Of a stretch of DNA of 64,000 nucleotides, positions 1-11,802 are shown piece after piece. Within the stretch, counting starts at the first letter, position 1; every line of letters begins with the position of its first letter. The DNA is from Thalassolituus sp. UBA1087 (GTDB lineage Bacteria > Pseudomonadota > Gammaproteobacteria > Pseudomonadales > Oceanobacteraceae), in contig DCCG01000042.1 of NCBI GenBank assembly GCA_002314145.1, positions 124,001 through 188,000 on the forward strand, read 5' to 3'. The notes beneath the pieces are model-generated. The model did no database searches, had not been told where the DNA came from, and saw only the letters and a list, made by a program, of their open reading frames with translations. A program made the translations under genes and the position numbers.

Positions 1-1
1 C

Positions 2-760
2 GTCTTCAATTGGGTGGATGGCGAGCCTCAGCGTAAACCGATTGAAGAAGCAAAGCGTCTGCTGGCCGAAGCCGGTTACCCGCAGGGGCGTGATGCCGAA
101 ACCGGTGAACCCCTGGTGCTGAATCTGGACACCACTGGCGGGGGCAGCAGTGCGGCACTTAACTGGATGATCAAACAATTCAAAAAGCTGAATATTCAGC
201 TGAATGTGCGTGGCACGGACTACAACCGTTTTAAAGAAAAAATGGGAACCGGTAATGCGCAGTTATTTCAGTGGGGCTGGCTGGCAGACTATCCGGATGC
301 GGAAAACTTTATGTTTCTGCTTTACGGCCCTAATGGCCAGGTCGCCAGCGGTGGCAGTGGCGTGAATTCCACCAATTACAATAATGCTGAATACAACCGC
401 TTGTTTGAAAAAATGCAGCTGATGGAAGATTCACCCGAGCGCATGGCGATTATCCGTCAGATGTTGGCCATTGTGCAGCGGGACACGCCGTGGATTTCGG
501 CCTGGCATCCGCTTTCTTATGTGCTCAATAATCATTGGGTCAGAAACACCAAGCCGCATGGCATCAGTAAAGCCGTGCTGAAATACATTGCGGTTGATCC
601 TGAGGATCGTCAGCAGGCGCAGCACAACTGGAACCAGCCGGTGCTGTGGCCGCTTATCCTGGTGGCAGTGATTATTCTGCTGCTTTCAGTGCCGGGTGTC
701 AGGGCGTACCGACAACGCCAGCAACGCCGGATTCATACCATGACCAAGGCACAGGAATAA
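2..760 (+). CDS. ABC transporter peptide-binding protein, C-terminal part (5' truncated)
   Basis: This is the C-terminal part of a family-5 (DppA/OppA-like) extracytoplasmic solute-binding protein; the frame is open to the window edge, so the true start lies upstream. The visible part carries the typical lobe sequence (QWGWLADYPDAENF, then NYNNAEYNRLFEKM). It binds peptides or similar solutes for the permeases that follow. Unusually, after the binding fold there is a hydrophobic segment at about 641-703 (PVLWPLILVAVIILLLSV) followed by a basic tail. The protein therefore looks anchored in the inner membrane by its C-terminus instead of being free or lipid-anchored. It lies 9 bp upstream of the first permease gene in one operon. 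The family is clear; the substrate is inferred only from the family. Confidence 0.88.
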   Translation, partial: VFNWVDGEPQRKPIEEAKRLLAEAGYPQGRDAETGEPLVLNLDTTGGGSSAALNWMIKQFKKLNIQLNVRGTDYNRFKEKMGTGNAQLFQWGWLADYPDAENFMFLLYGPNGQVASGGSGVNSTNYNNAEYNRLFEKMQLMEDSPERMAIIRQMLAIVQRDTPWISAWHPLSYVLNNHWVRNTKPHGISKAVLKYIAVDPEDRQQAQHNWNQPVLWPLILVAVIILLLSVPGVRAYRQRQQRRIHTMTKAQE

Positions 761-769
761 GGAGTTATT

Positions 770-1747
770 ATGCTGGCGTATATTATCCGTCGTCTTATTT
801 ATGCTATTCCGATTCTGATCGGGGTGAACCTCCTGACCTTTGCGTTGTTTTTTATGGTGAATACACCGGATCAGATGGCGCGGGTGCAGCTGGGGGATAA
901 ACACGTTTCGCAGGAAGCCATCGACGAATGGAAAGATCAGCGCGGTTATAACAAACCGCTGTTTATCAACACCAGAGATAACAGCGAGGGGCTGCTGACC
1001 GACACTATATTCTTTGATAAGTCTCTGCGGCTGTTTGTGTTCGAATTCGGAAAGTCGGATGAAGGACGCATGATTGGCAGTGACATCAGTGAGCGTATGT
1101 GGCCCAGTCTGGCGCTGGCGTTGCCGACGTTTATTATCGGTATTACGGTGAATATTGTATTTGCACTCTTTATCGTGATGTTCCGTGCCAGTGTGTTTGA
1201 TACGGCAGCCATGGTGTTCTGTGTGGCACTGATGTCAGTGTCAGGTGTGTTCTATATCTTTTTTGGTCAGTACTTCTTCGCCAAGCTCTGGCACCTGGTG
1301 CCGATTTCCGGTTATCTCAGCGGTGCCGATGCCATCCGTTTCCTGATTCTGCCGGTGATTATCGGGGTGATCAGTGGGATCGGTGGTGGCACACGCCTGT
1401 ACCGTACGCTGTTTCTGGAAGAAGCCAGTAAAGATTATGTCCGTACGGCACGGGCAAAAGGGGTGTCGGAGTCAGCGGTGCTGTTCCGCCATATTCTGCC
1501 CAACGGCATGATACCGATTCTGACCAGTGTGGTGGTGGTGATTCCATCGCTCTTTATGGGCAGCCTGTTAATGGAATCTTTCTTTGGTATTCCGGGACTG
1601 GGCAGTTACACCCTGAATGCTATTCAGGCACAGGATTTCGCCATTGTGCGCAGCATGGTCTTTCTCGGCTCGGTGCTTTATATCATTGGTCTGATCCTGA
1701 CCGATATTTCTTACACGCTGGTTGATCCGAGGGTGAGACTGTCATGA
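770..1747 (+). CDS. ABC transporter permease, DppB/OppB type
   Basis: Inner-membrane permease of a peptide/nickel-type ABC importer, 325 residues. It has an N-terminal membrane segment at residues 9-29, a periplasmic loop to about 110, and further segments near 115-138, 145-168, 190-206, 248-270 and 294-312. The EAA-type loop that contacts the ATPase is at 217-250 (EEASKDYVRTARAKGVS, then FRHILPNG). A GGAG-type ribosome site precedes the ATG. The stop overlaps the start of the second permease by 4 bp (ATGA), so the two are translationally coupled. It pairs with the next gene as a heterodimeric channel. Substrate is not known. Confidence 0.92.
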   Translation: MLAYIIRRLIYAIPILIGVNLLTFALFFMVNTPDQMARVQLGDKHVSQEAIDEWKDQRGYNKPLFINTRDNSEGLLTDTIFFDKSLRLFVFEFGKSDEGRMIGSDISERMWPSLALALPTFIIGITVNIVFALFIVMFRASVFDTAAMVFCVALMSVSGVFYIFFGQYFFAKLWHLVPISGYLSGADAIRFLILPVIIGVISGIGGGTRLYRTLFLEEASKDYVRTARAKGVSESAVLFRHILPNGMIPILTSVVVVIPSLFMGSLLMESFFGIPGLGSYTLNAIQAQDFAIVRSMVFLGSVLYIIGLILTDISYTLVDPRVRLS

Positions 1748-3111
1748 GTGAAATGATGATCAAACCTGTGGTTCTGTGGAGCGATGTGCTGATATTTCTG
1801 TTGGTATTGGCCATGGCCGGTTTTTTCTGGACGCTGCGTAAACAGCCCTTAACGGCCAAACGCTGGTTGTCGGTATTCCGTACACACACGGGTATCGCAT
1901 CCTTTATTGTGATTCTGTTTTATCTTTCTATCGCGGTGATGGATTCGCTGCACTATCGCCAGGCGCTGGAAAAAGTCGGGGATTCGGATCAGGTGCATTA
2001 TGACCAGGAAGTGCGCAGCGTACTGGACTGGCTGTTAAAGGATCTCAATGCGCATAATGAGACCACTTATTCCGAGCCCATGTCGCTTTACTCATTTTCG
2101 AAAATCAATATGCAGGATGATAACGGCCAGGTGTACCGTGATTATCCGCGTCTGAAAGAAGCGGGCAGTCATATTGAAGCCGAAGAGCATAAAACGGCGG
2201 ATGTGCTGCAACGGACTCTGGCGGCGGTGCTGACCGGGCTGCTGATTTCGGCTTTGCTGATTGTCCCGCATTACTGGCTGTACGGTCGCCACCGTCAGGC
2301 TATTCCCTGGATGACCGGTTATGCCACACTGACGGCGTTGATTGTGCTTTCCAGCTGGGTATTAATGCTGGGCCAGGTTTATCACGTATTCGGCACGGAT
2401 AAAGTCGGTGGCGATACTATGTATCAGAGCATCAAGGCCGTCCGCACCGGTGTGCTGATCGGTACGCTGGCAACCTTGCTGACGATGCCACTGGCCATTG
2501 TGCTGGGCATCAGTGCCGGGTATTTCAAAGGCTGGGTTGATGATGTGGTGCAGTATATTTACACCACGCTGAACTCTATTCCCGGCATTCTGTTGATTGC
2601 CGCATCCGTGCTGTTAATTGATGTGTATATAGAAACCCATCCGGAAGATTTTAATCTGGTGGCAGTACGGGCTGATTTTAAATTTCTGGCGCTGTGTTTT
2701 ATTTTGGGGATGACCAGCTGGACAGGCCTGTGCCGGCTGTTGCGGGCTGAAACGTTAAAAGTATCGCAGCTGGATTATGTTCAGGCCGCGCATACGTTCG
2801 GCGTCAGTCATGCCCGAACGGTTTTCCGTCATATCCTGCCGAATGTGATGCACATTGTGCTGATTTCTCTGGTGCTGGATTTCAGCGGCTTCGTGCTGGC
2901 TGAGGCGGTGCTGTCTTATATCGGTGTCGGCGTGGACCCCAGTATGAACAGCTGGGGCAATATGATTAATGAGGCGCGGGCAGAATTATCCCGGGGGGAT
3001 GTGGTCTGGTGGCCGGTGACCTCGGCATTTGTGATGATGTTTATTCTTGTGCTGGCTGCCAACCTGTTTTCTGACCGGGTACGCGATGCCTTTGATCCGA
3101 GGTTTCACTGA
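1744..3111 (+). CDS. ABC transporter permease, DppC/OppC type, with N-terminal extension
   Basis: Second permease of the peptide-type importer, 455 residues, much longer than the roughly 300 usual for DppC. The standard core is at about 215-455, with the EAA loop at 343-370 (LDYVQAAHTFGVSHA, then FRHILPN). The extra N-terminus holds membrane segments near 11-30, 51-66, 159-180 and 193-213, with a polar stretch at 67-158 that may face the periplasm. It overlaps the previous gene by 4 bp and the ATPase gene by 1 bp. The extension is not something I recognise; together with the membrane-anchored binding protein it suggests a specialised importer. Confidence 0.9.
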   Translation: MSEMMIKPVVLWSDVLIFLLVLAMAGFFWTLRKQPLTAKRWLSVFRTHTGIASFIVILFYLSIAVMDSLHYRQALEKVGDSDQVHYDQEVRSVLDWLLKDLNAHNETTYSEPMSLYSFSKINMQDDNGQVYRDYPRLKEAGSHIEAEEHKTADVLQRTLAAVLTGLLISALLIVPHYWLYGRHRQAIPWMTGYATLTALIVLSSWVLMLGQVYHVFGTDKVGGDTMYQSIKAVRTGVLIGTLATLLTMPLAIVLGISAGYFKGWVDDVVQYIYTTLNSIPGILLIAASVLLIDVYIETHPEDFNLVAVRADFKFLALCFILGMTSWTGLCRLLRAETLKVSQLDYVQAAHTFGVSHARTVFRHILPNVMHIVLISLVLDFSGFVLAEAVLSYIGVGVDPSMNSWGNMINEARAELSRGDVVWWPVTSAFVMMFILVLAANLFSDRVRDAFDPRFH

Positions 3112-4772
3112 TGATGGATAACAATTCGCCCATGGAGACGCAGCAGCAAAAAGCCAGTGGCCCCACGTTGCTCAGCGTCCGCAATCTGTGCGTGGATCTT
3201 CTGGCGACGGTGGATCAGCCAGATAATACCCCCCTGGTTCAACAGGTCGCTTTCGATATTCATGCCGGTGAAGTGCTGGCGCTGGTCGGTGAGAGTGGTT
3301 CCGGAAAATCCCTGACGGCACTGGCACTGATGCGCCTGTTACCTGACGCATTGGCGATCCGCGACGGCCAGGTCACTCTCGCCGGTACGGATTTATTCGG
3401 GCTCACCGAGGCCTCGATGAATCAGGTGCGCGGACAAAAAATGGCGATGGTTTTTCAGGAACCTCAGACTGCTCTGAATGCGGTGCAGACGGTGGGCCGG
3501 CAAATAGGTGAAGTGCTCAGCCTGCATAAAAAGTTATCCCCCACCGAGGTGAAACAACAGACCATCAGTCTGCTTGAGGAAGTCGGGATTCCCGACCCGC
3601 AGCAACGCATTCACTGGTACCCCCATCAGTTATCCGGTGGCCAGAAGCAGCGGGTGATGATCGCTATGGCGTTAGCCTGTGAGCCGGATCTGCTGATTGC
3701 CGACGAACCCACGACGGCACTGGATGTCACCATTCAGAAACAGATATTGTCTCTGTTGGATCAGTTACGCCGCAGCCGGGATCTGGGCGTGCTGCTGATT
3801 ACCCATGATATGGGAGTGGTGGCCGAAATGGCGGATACCGTGGTGGTGATGCGGCACGGTAATATTCTTGAGCAGGCGGACGCGCAGCGGTTTTTTTCTG
3901 ATCCGCAGCATGAATACAGCCGCATGCTGATTCACTCTCTGCCCGACCGGGAGCATTTTCTGAGTGTCGGCCATGAACAGCCGTTATTGCAGCTGAAGGA
4001 TATTAAGGTCTGGTTCGCCCGGCGCAAAGGCGTACTGCAGCGCATTGCCGGCTACACCAAAGCCGTTGATGGTGTCAGCCTGCAGATTGCCAGAGGCGAA
4101 ACGCTGGCGCTGGTGGGTGAAAGCGGGTCGGGAAAATCGACCGCCGGTAAAGCCATCCTGGCCATGGAACCGCTGGCCGGCGGTGAAATTTATTTTGATG
4201 GTCAGCGTATTGATCAGTTATCGCAGAGCGCGTTCAGGCCGTTGCGCAAACGTATTCAGGTTATTTTTCAGGACCCGTTTTCATCCATGAATCCGCGCAT
4301 GAGTGTGCGCGAAATTCTGGCCGAGGGCATGCAGGCGCTGGGCGTTGGTGGCGACGCTGCGGAGCGCGAACAGACATTGTGCCGGCTGATGGAAAAAGTA
4401 GGGCTGGAAATCAGTCATCTGGACCGTTTTCCGCACGAGTTCTCTGGTGGACAACGACAGCGTCTGGCGATCGCCAGAGCCATTGCGGTGGAACCTGAAT
4501 TGATTATCTGTGATGAACCCACCAGTGCCCTGGATGTTTCCATTCGTGGCCAGGTGCTGGACCTTCTGTATCAGCTGCAACAGGAAATGGGTCTGTCTTA
4601 TTTATTTATTACTCATGATCTTTCCATTATTCCTCATATTGCTCACCGCATTGCGGTGATGAAAAATGGCGTTCTGGTGGAGCAGGGCAGTACCGCCGGG
4701 GTGATGCAGGCGCCACAGCACACATATACCCGGACACTGCTGGAATCGGTTCCACGCATGCCATCCGTTTAA
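3111..4772 (+). CDS. ABC transporter ATP-binding protein, fused DppD-DppF type
   Basis: Cytoplasmic ATPase of the importer, 553 residues, with two complete nucleotide-binding domains in one chain, as in YejF. Domain 1 covers about 18-270, with Walker A GESGSGKS at 60-67 and signature LSGGQKQR. Domain 2 covers about 288-545, with a second GESGSGKS and signature FSGGQRQR followed by a CDEPTSALD Walker B. Both sites look catalytically intact. The start overlaps the permease stop by 1 bp; a second Met follows immediately and could also be used. It is the last gene of the four-gene operon, and an inverted repeat lies 32 bp downstream. Confidence 0.93.
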   Translation: MMDNNSPMETQQQKASGPTLLSVRNLCVDLLATVDQPDNTPLVQQVAFDIHAGEVLALVGESGSGKSLTALALMRLLPDALAIRDGQVTLAGTDLFGLTEASMNQVRGQKMAMVFQEPQTALNAVQTVGRQIGEVLSLHKKLSPTEVKQQTISLLEEVGIPDPQQRIHWYPHQLSGGQKQRVMIAMALACEPDLLIADEPTTALDVTIQKQILSLLDQLRRSRDLGVLLITHDMGVVAEMADTVVVMRHGNILEQADAQRFFSDPQHEYSRMLIHSLPDREHFLSVGHEQPLLQLKDIKVWFARRKGVLQRIAGYTKAVDGVSLQIARGETLALVGESGSGKSTAGKAILAMEPLAGGEIYFDGQRIDQLSQSAFRPLRKRIQVIFQDPFSSMNPRMSVREILAEGMQALGVGGDAAEREQTLCRLMEKVGLEISHLDRFPHEFSGGQRQRLAIARAIAVEPELIICDEPTSALDVSIRGQVLDLLYQLQQEMGLSYLFITHDLSIIPHIAHRIAVMKNGVLVEQGSTAGVMQAPQHTYTRTLLESVPRMPSV

Positions 4773-4804
4773 TCTGATTAACAGCCACATAACCTTTATG
4801 ACAC

Positions 4805-4835
4805 ATTACCCGGTAAAGAAAATTTACCGGGTAAT
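4805..4835 (+). terminator. 13-bp perfect inverted repeat after the ABC operon
   Basis: ATTACCCGGTAAA at 4805-4817 is matched exactly by its complement at 4823-4835, with a 5-base loop. The position after the last operon gene suggests a terminator, but no T-run follows, so it may instead protect the 3' end of the mRNA or be a protein-binding palindrome. Confidence 0.4.
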
Positions 4836-4896
4836 GGCATGACGGTAGTGGTTAAAGCCCTGCCGGCTGTTAAACTTCCTGTAGGCTTAAATTCGG

Positions 4897-6135
4897 GTGA
4901 TTAACGTGTTGATACGAATTCTGTGTATTATTGTAATACCTTTTTTATCAGCAAATTCAGGCGCTGCACCAGTGACACTGTCAACATCTCCTAATCCGCC
5001 TTATCAGATGTTACAGGGGACGCGGCTGGGTGGTTTGTCGGTGGATATTCTGGCCTGTGTTTTTGCCCGCAGCCGTCAGCACTATACGATTGATTTATTA
5101 CCCTGGGCCCGGGCTGTGGAAGCTATTAAACAGGGCGAATCCGATGGCGTATTTACCACCATTGCTATGCCGGAGCTGGATAAAGTTGCCAGACTGTCTG
5201 ACCCACTGGCGCTGGAAAAATGGTATTGGTTTCACCGTGCCGATACTGACCTTAACAATATACAGCGTTTACGCATTGCCGGTATCCGTGGCAGCAACGA
5301 ACTGCAATGGCTGCGTGCCAACGGGTATCCGGTCAGTATGCAGGTGAATACATTGCAGCAATTGGTTTACCTGCTTAAAAATCATCGCATCGACCTGTTC
5401 CTGGCGGATAAAAAAACCGTTGAAAATAAGCTGCAAAAACTCGACTGGCATGCATCCACCTTTCGTGCTGACTTTTCCGCTTACCGGCCACTGGGAGTTT
5501 ACTTTTCTAACCGTTTTTTAAACCGTAACACGGGTTTTCTGCATACCTTTAATCAGGAAATCAGTCCCTGCCTTAAACAGCCTATGGCTCTGGATGACGC
5601 AGAACAGATAAAAGTAAAACGCTGGCTGAGTGAATCCCTGTTGCCGCGCTTACCTATGGATGATATTCGCCGTGCGCTGCGCCACTATAACGCAGAGTAT
5701 GAGTCACTGTCGGTGGCGGAACGCGACCAGGCCGACCAGCAGTGGGTGCGGGACTATGCGCTGATCCGTAATGGTGAAGCGGCAGCGGGCAGCCGCCTGG
5801 CAGAGGTCAGCAGCCGTGATTTATCGGCGCGTCTGGCACAGATTCAGGCGGGTACCGGTCATATCGTCAGTGAATTGTTTGTGACTGGTAAAACAGGGAT
5901 CAGTGTGGCTCACAGTGCACCGACGTCGGATTTCTATCACGGGGATGAACGTCCGTTTACTGACGTTATGTCACAGCCGGAAGGACGTTATATCGGCCCT
6001 ATTCAGTACGATGCTTCCAGCCAGCGCTTTCAGGTGAAAGTTGGCTTGCGGATTGATGACACTACAACGTCTGAGACGCAGGGCGTCATTTTTGTAGGAA
6101 TTGATGTCGAGCAGGCGCTGAAAGTGTCACACTGA
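4897..6135 (+). CDS. Periplasmic protein with SBP_bac_3-like and Cache-like domains
   Basis: Predicted exported protein, 412 residues. A signal peptide covers residues 1-23. Residues 25-250 resemble a family-3 solute-binding domain (SPNPPYQ, then GGLSVDIL, LLPWARAVEAIKQGESDGVF). Residues about 260-408 resemble a Cache/PDC sensor domain (ELFVTGKTGISVAHS, FYHGDE, YIGPIQYD, GVIFVGIDVEQAL). No transmembrane helix, kinase, GGDEF or chemoreceptor module follows, so it may act as a soluble ligand-sensing partner; this is inference. The start is GTG at 4897; an in-frame GTG at 4906 is an alternative, and neither has a strong ribosome site. It appears to be transcribed separately from the ABC operon. 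Confidence 0.75.
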   Translation: MINVLIRILCIIVIPFLSANSGAAPVTLSTSPNPPYQMLQGTRLGGLSVDILACVFARSRQHYTIDLLPWARAVEAIKQGESDGVFTTIAMPELDKVARLSDPLALEKWYWFHRADTDLNNIQRLRIAGIRGSNELQWLRANGYPVSMQVNTLQQLVYLLKNHRIDLFLADKKTVENKLQKLDWHASTFRADFSAYRPLGVYFSNRFLNRNTGFLHTFNQEISPCLKQPMALDDAEQIKVKRWLSESLLPRLPMDDIRRALRHYNAEYESLSVAERDQADQQWVRDYALIRNGEAAAGSRLAEVSSRDLSARLAQIQAGTGHIVSELFVTGKTGISVAHSAPTSDFYHGDERPFTDVMSQPEGRYIGPIQYDASSQRFQVKVGLRIDDTTTSETQGVIFVGIDVEQALKVSH

Positions 6136-6185
6136 CACGGGCACAGACAGTGTCATTTCAGTGTCATCAGGGCAGGAGAAGAATC

Positions 6186-6752
6186 ATGCAGACATCAGCC
6201 GCTCAGCGTTATGCCGCACTCACTGAAACCCGCCTGGGAAACCTTCTTGCCTGCTGGCAAACCCTGCCTGAAAGCGGTGCCGATCAGCTGCTGCGGGTGA
6301 GCTTTATTGATGACGCCGAAAGCGCTGCGGCCATCACCTTTGCTCTCTGGCCTGACAGTCAGTTTAAGCGCGCATCAGCGGACCATAAGGTGGTCAGGGC
6401 GCTGGCATCCTGTATACAGAATCCGGCACAAACGCAGGCTGTGCTGGCGGCTCAGCGCCTGAGTTACGAACAGCCCGGCAGTGACTTTCAGCAACGCGTC
6501 TGGCAAGCACTGACCCACATTCCGGCAGGGCACACCTGGTCTTATAAACAGCTGGCGGATCATATCGGTTGCGCGCGCGGTGCCAGAGCCGTGGCCTCAG
6601 CCTGTGCGGCCAATCAGCTGGCTGTCATTATTCCCTGTCACCGGGTTGTGAACGCCCGTGGCGGGCTGGCCGGTTATCGCTGGGGTGTTGAGCGCAAACA
6701 GGCTTTGCTGGCGCAGGAACAGGCAATACTGAGTGGCGGCGTCAACGCCTGA
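6186..6752 (+). CDS. ogt: Methylated-DNA--[protein]-cysteine S-methyltransferase
   Basis: Suicide DNA-repair enzyme that moves alkyl groups from O6-alkylguanine or O4-alkylthymine to its own cysteine. The ATG at 6186 is preceded by AGGAGAAG, so it is preferred over an upstream in-frame GTG at 6150; the protein is 188 residues. The C-terminal domain shows the helix-turn-helix region (YKQLADHIGCARGARAVASA) and the active site IIPCHRV with acceptor Cys151, then GGLAGYRWGVERK. The N-terminal part is the degenerate ribonuclease-like domain. It resembles the C-terminal part of Ada as well as Ogt; no Ada N-terminal metal-binding domain is present. Confidence 0.93.
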   Translation: MQTSAAQRYAALTETRLGNLLACWQTLPESGADQLLRVSFIDDAESAAAITFALWPDSQFKRASADHKVVRALASCIQNPAQTQAVLAAQRLSYEQPGSDFQQRVWQALTHIPAGHTWSYKQLADHIGCARGARAVASACAANQLAVIIPCHRVVNARGGLAGYRWGVERKQALLAQEQAILSGGVNA

Positions 6753-6865
6753 AGGCAGCTTATCCGGGGCGATAACCCTGCAGCTTATCTGTGGTAATTC
6801 CACAGAGAGGGCGTAAAATCCGGGCCCATCTGTTTATTCTCCGATTAGCTTTGTAAGGAGCTTGT

Positions 6866-7960
6866 GTGTCTGATCTTACCCGTGCCGAGGCTGAAGCTGC
6901 GCTGGCAGCCTATACAGATCCTTATCTTGAATCTGACCTGATATCTGCCGGTTGTGTGCGTGACATCCGTATTGACGGTGACCGTATCAGCGTGGACATC
7001 CATATGGGCTATCCATCCGGTTATCTGAAAGACGGTGTTGCACAGATGCTGCAGACAGCACTGGAGAACATTGATGGCTGCGGCCGTGCAGAGGTCAACA
7101 TTGACTGGCAGGTCAGTGCGGCGAATCAGCAGTCCGAACCGGAAGCCATCGCCTCGGTGAAAAACATTATTGCGGTAGCGTCCGGTAAAGGCGGGGTGGG
7201 TAAATCCACAACTTCGGTCAATCTGGCGCTTGCCCTGGCTAAAGACGGCGCCAGCGTCGGGTTACTGGATGCGGATATCTATGGCCCGAGTCAGGGCATG
7301 ATGCTGGGCATTGCCGACGGCACGCGTCCGGAAACCATTGATGATAAATGGTTTGTGCCCATCGAAGCGCATGGCATCAAAAGTATGTCGATGGCGTATC
7401 TGGTGACTGAAAGCACGCCGATGGTGTGGCGCGGCCCTATGGTCGCCGGCGCACTGATGCAGATAATGACGCAGACCCGCTGGGGTGAGCTGGACTACCT
7501 GATTATTGATATGCCACCGGGCACCGGCGATATTCAGCTGACGCTGAGTCAGAAGTTTCCGGTATCAGGGGCGGTGATTGTTACAACGCCGCAGGATATT
7601 GCTCTGGCGGATGCGAAAAAGGGCGTGGAAATGTTCCGTAAAGTGAATATTCCGGTGCTGGGCATGATTGAAAATATGAGTATGCATATCTGTTCGCAGT
7701 GCGGTCATGCGGAACATATTTTCGGTGAAGAAGGCGCGGAACGTCTGGCGGAAACCTATAACACCCGTGTGCTGGGCTCGTTACCTTTATCCAAATACAT
7801 CCGCGAGATGTCTGACGACGGCACACCAGTGGTCGCCGCAGATGATTGTTCAGAAGTCTCTATGATGTATCGCCATGCTGCGCGCAATATGGCAGTGGCT
7901 CTGCAGCGTCAGACGCAGCAGGCGCCGGCCGCGCCTGTGATCCAGATCAGCGACGAGTAA
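6866..7960 (+). CDS. apbC: Iron-sulfur cluster carrier protein ApbC/Mrp
   Basis: Cytoplasmic P-loop ATPase that carries Fe-S clusters to apoproteins, 364 residues. Residues 1-85 form a MIP18-like N-terminal domain. The deviant Walker A GKGGVGKST is at 107-115, DMPPGTGD at about 215-222, and the cluster-binding CxxC at Cys276 and Cys279 (ICSQCG). The start is GTG at 6866, with AAGGAG at 6855-6860 at good spacing. The neighbours are independent genes, and it converges with the chemoreceptor gene. In many gammaproteobacteria mrp lies next to metG; that is not the case here. Confidence 0.95.
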   Translation: MSDLTRAEAEAALAAYTDPYLESDLISAGCVRDIRIDGDRISVDIHMGYPSGYLKDGVAQMLQTALENIDGCGRAEVNIDWQVSAANQQSEPEAIASVKNIIAVASGKGGVGKSTTSVNLALALAKDGASVGLLDADIYGPSQGMMLGIADGTRPETIDDKWFVPIEAHGIKSMSMAYLVTESTPMVWRGPMVAGALMQIMTQTRWGELDYLIIDMPPGTGDIQLTLSQKFPVSGAVIVTTPQDIALADAKKGVEMFRKVNIPVLGMIENMSMHICSQCGHAEHIFGEEGAERLAETYNTRVLGSLPLSKYIREMSDDGTPVVAADDCSEVSMMYRHAARNMAVALQRQTQQAPAAPVIQISDE

Positions 7961-7971
7961 TCCGTCGCAGG

Positions 7972-7995
7972 CTGAACGCCGGCTCAGGCGTTCAG
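7972..7995 (+). terminator. Hairpin between convergent apbC and chemoreceptor genes
   Basis: CTGAACGCC at 7972-7980 pairs with GGCGTTCAG at 7987-7995 around a six-base loop that contains the chemoreceptor stop codon. On the + strand a T-rich stretch (TTCTTCATTG) follows. It probably terminates apbC transcription; the T-run is imperfect. Confidence 0.45.
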
Positions 7996-9309
7996 TTCTT
8001 CATTGAATATGCTCACCGCTTTGACGGCTTCTTCTGTGCTCTGACGTATCTGTACAATGACTTCGCCCGCCTGAGAAGCCAGTTCCAGACTGTGATGAGC
8101 CTGATCCTGACATTGGGTAATGCTGCTGATGCTGACCTCAGTGCCGGACTGAATTTTGCCGATCATGTCGGAAATTTCACTGGTTGACTGGCTGGTCCGG
8201 CCGGCCAGCTTACGGACTTCGTCGGCAACCACCGCAAAGCCCCGTCCCTGATCGCCGGCACGGGCGGCTTCAATAGCCGCGTTCAGTGCTAACAGATTGG
8301 TTTGCTCGGCAATGCCGCGGATGGTATTGACGATGGAAGTTATCTGTTCCGACTGTTTACCCAACTCGCCGATATTGTGTCCAGCCTGGGTAACGGCTTC
8401 AGCCACTTTGTGCATTTCATCGGCCGCAGCCTGGATGACCTTAGTACCGGTCTCTGAGGTTTTCTGAGTCTGTTTTGTTAATTCATACGCATGCAGCGCG
8501 TTGGCTGCTTCACGCTGTGACTGTTCGACCGAGGCGGTAATATCCGTGGCGAATTTAATAAAGCCCGTCAGTTCACCGCTGGCGTCAAACAGGGGGTTAT
8601 AACTGGCTTCCAGCCATACGGTATCGCCCTGTTTGGTAAGGCGCTGAAAACGGCCGCTGACAAATTCGCCACGGCGCAGCTGGCGCCAGAAATCACGGTA
8701 TTCATCCGACGCTGCAAATTCGGGTGTGCAGAAGATGCTGTGATGTTTGCCAAGGATTTCATCCAGCGAATATCCGACCGTGCCGGTAAAATTATCGTTG
8801 GCCCGGACGATGTTGCCCTCAATATCAAATTCAATCACCGCATTGGAACGTTCCATGGCCGCCATACGGCTGCGCATACGTTCGCTTTCTTCCATTCTGG
8901 CGGTGATATCCGTGGCAAACTTCACGACTTTGATGACCTCACCATCATCATTCATGATCGGGTTGTAGGTTGCCTCCAGCCAGATGCAGGACCCGTCTTT
9001 ACGCAACCGGCGAAACTGGTTGCTGACAAAACGCCCCTGTTTCAGCTCATTCCACAGTGTCTGATAGTCAGGTGAATTCAGGACGTCAGCAGGGCAGAGT
9101 TGTTTATGGTTCAGGCCCGGTAACTCTTCACTGCTGAAGCCCATAAGCTGAAGGAAGTTGTCATTGGCAGCCAACACATTACCCTGCATATCAAATTCAA
9201 CCCGCGCCCGGGAGCGGTTAATCGCCTGATAGATGGCCGCCGAGCTGGCATCTTCCTCAAGCTGGCTTTTGCTGTTGGCTGACTGGTCCGATTTTCGCGC
9301 AAAGAACAT
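7984..9309 (-). CDS. Soluble PAS-PAS methyl-accepting chemotaxis protein (BdlA-like)
   Basis: Cytoplasmic chemoreceptor-type signalling protein without membrane segments. Two PAS domains lie at about 25-125 and 145-245; both show the DNFxxxxGxxxxE pattern and end in [16 protein letters not shown]. The MCP signalling domain at about 265-435 has the conserved hairpin tip ([22 protein letters not shown]). The start is taken at 9309 because GGAGG sits 7 bases upstream; the longer form from 9327 would place that site inside the gene. Length (441) and architecture match Pseudomonas aeruginosa BdlA, which links redox or nutrient cues to biofilm dispersal. The ligand and role here are inferred. Confidence 0.85.
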   Translation of the reverse strand: MFFARKSDQSANSKSQLEEDASSAAIYQAINRSRARVEFDMQGNVLAANDNFLQLMGFSSEELPGLNHKQLCPADVLNSPDYQTLWNELKQGRFVSNQFRRLRKDGSCIWLEATYNPIMNDDGEVIKVVKFATDITARMEESERMRSRMAAMERSNAVIEFDIEGNIVRANDNFTGTVGYSLDEILGKHHSIFCTPEFAASDEYRDFWRQLRRGEFVSGRFQRLTKQGDTVWLEASYNPLFDASGELTGFIKFATDITASVEQSQREAANALHAYELTKQTQKTSETGTKVIQAAADEMHKVAEAVTQAGHNIGELGKQSEQITSIVNTIRGIAEQTNLLALNAAIEAARAGDQGRGFAVVADEVRKLAGRTSQSTSEISDMIGKIQSGTEVSISSITQCQDQAHHSLELASQAGEVIVQIRQSTEEAVKAVSIFNEELNA

Positions 9310-11655
<2,346 letters not shown>

Positions 11656-11682
11656 TAGGCGGGTCGGTTCAGCAACGGAAAA

Positions 11683-11709
11683 GACGCCGCGTTATGCGGC
11701 GTTTTTTTT
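11683..11709 (+). terminator. Rho-independent terminator of fadH
   Basis: ACGCCGC at 11684-11690 pairs with GCGGCGT at 11696-11702 around a GTTAT loop, followed by eight T's. Textbook form. Confidence 0.93.
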
Positions 11710-11802
11710 GCTATTTATTTTCCGAATTACAGTTATCAGCCCACTGAATTTTATTCCGGTTTATAGTGACGCTTCCGTCAACGGCCATACGAGGTAGCCG
11801 TC

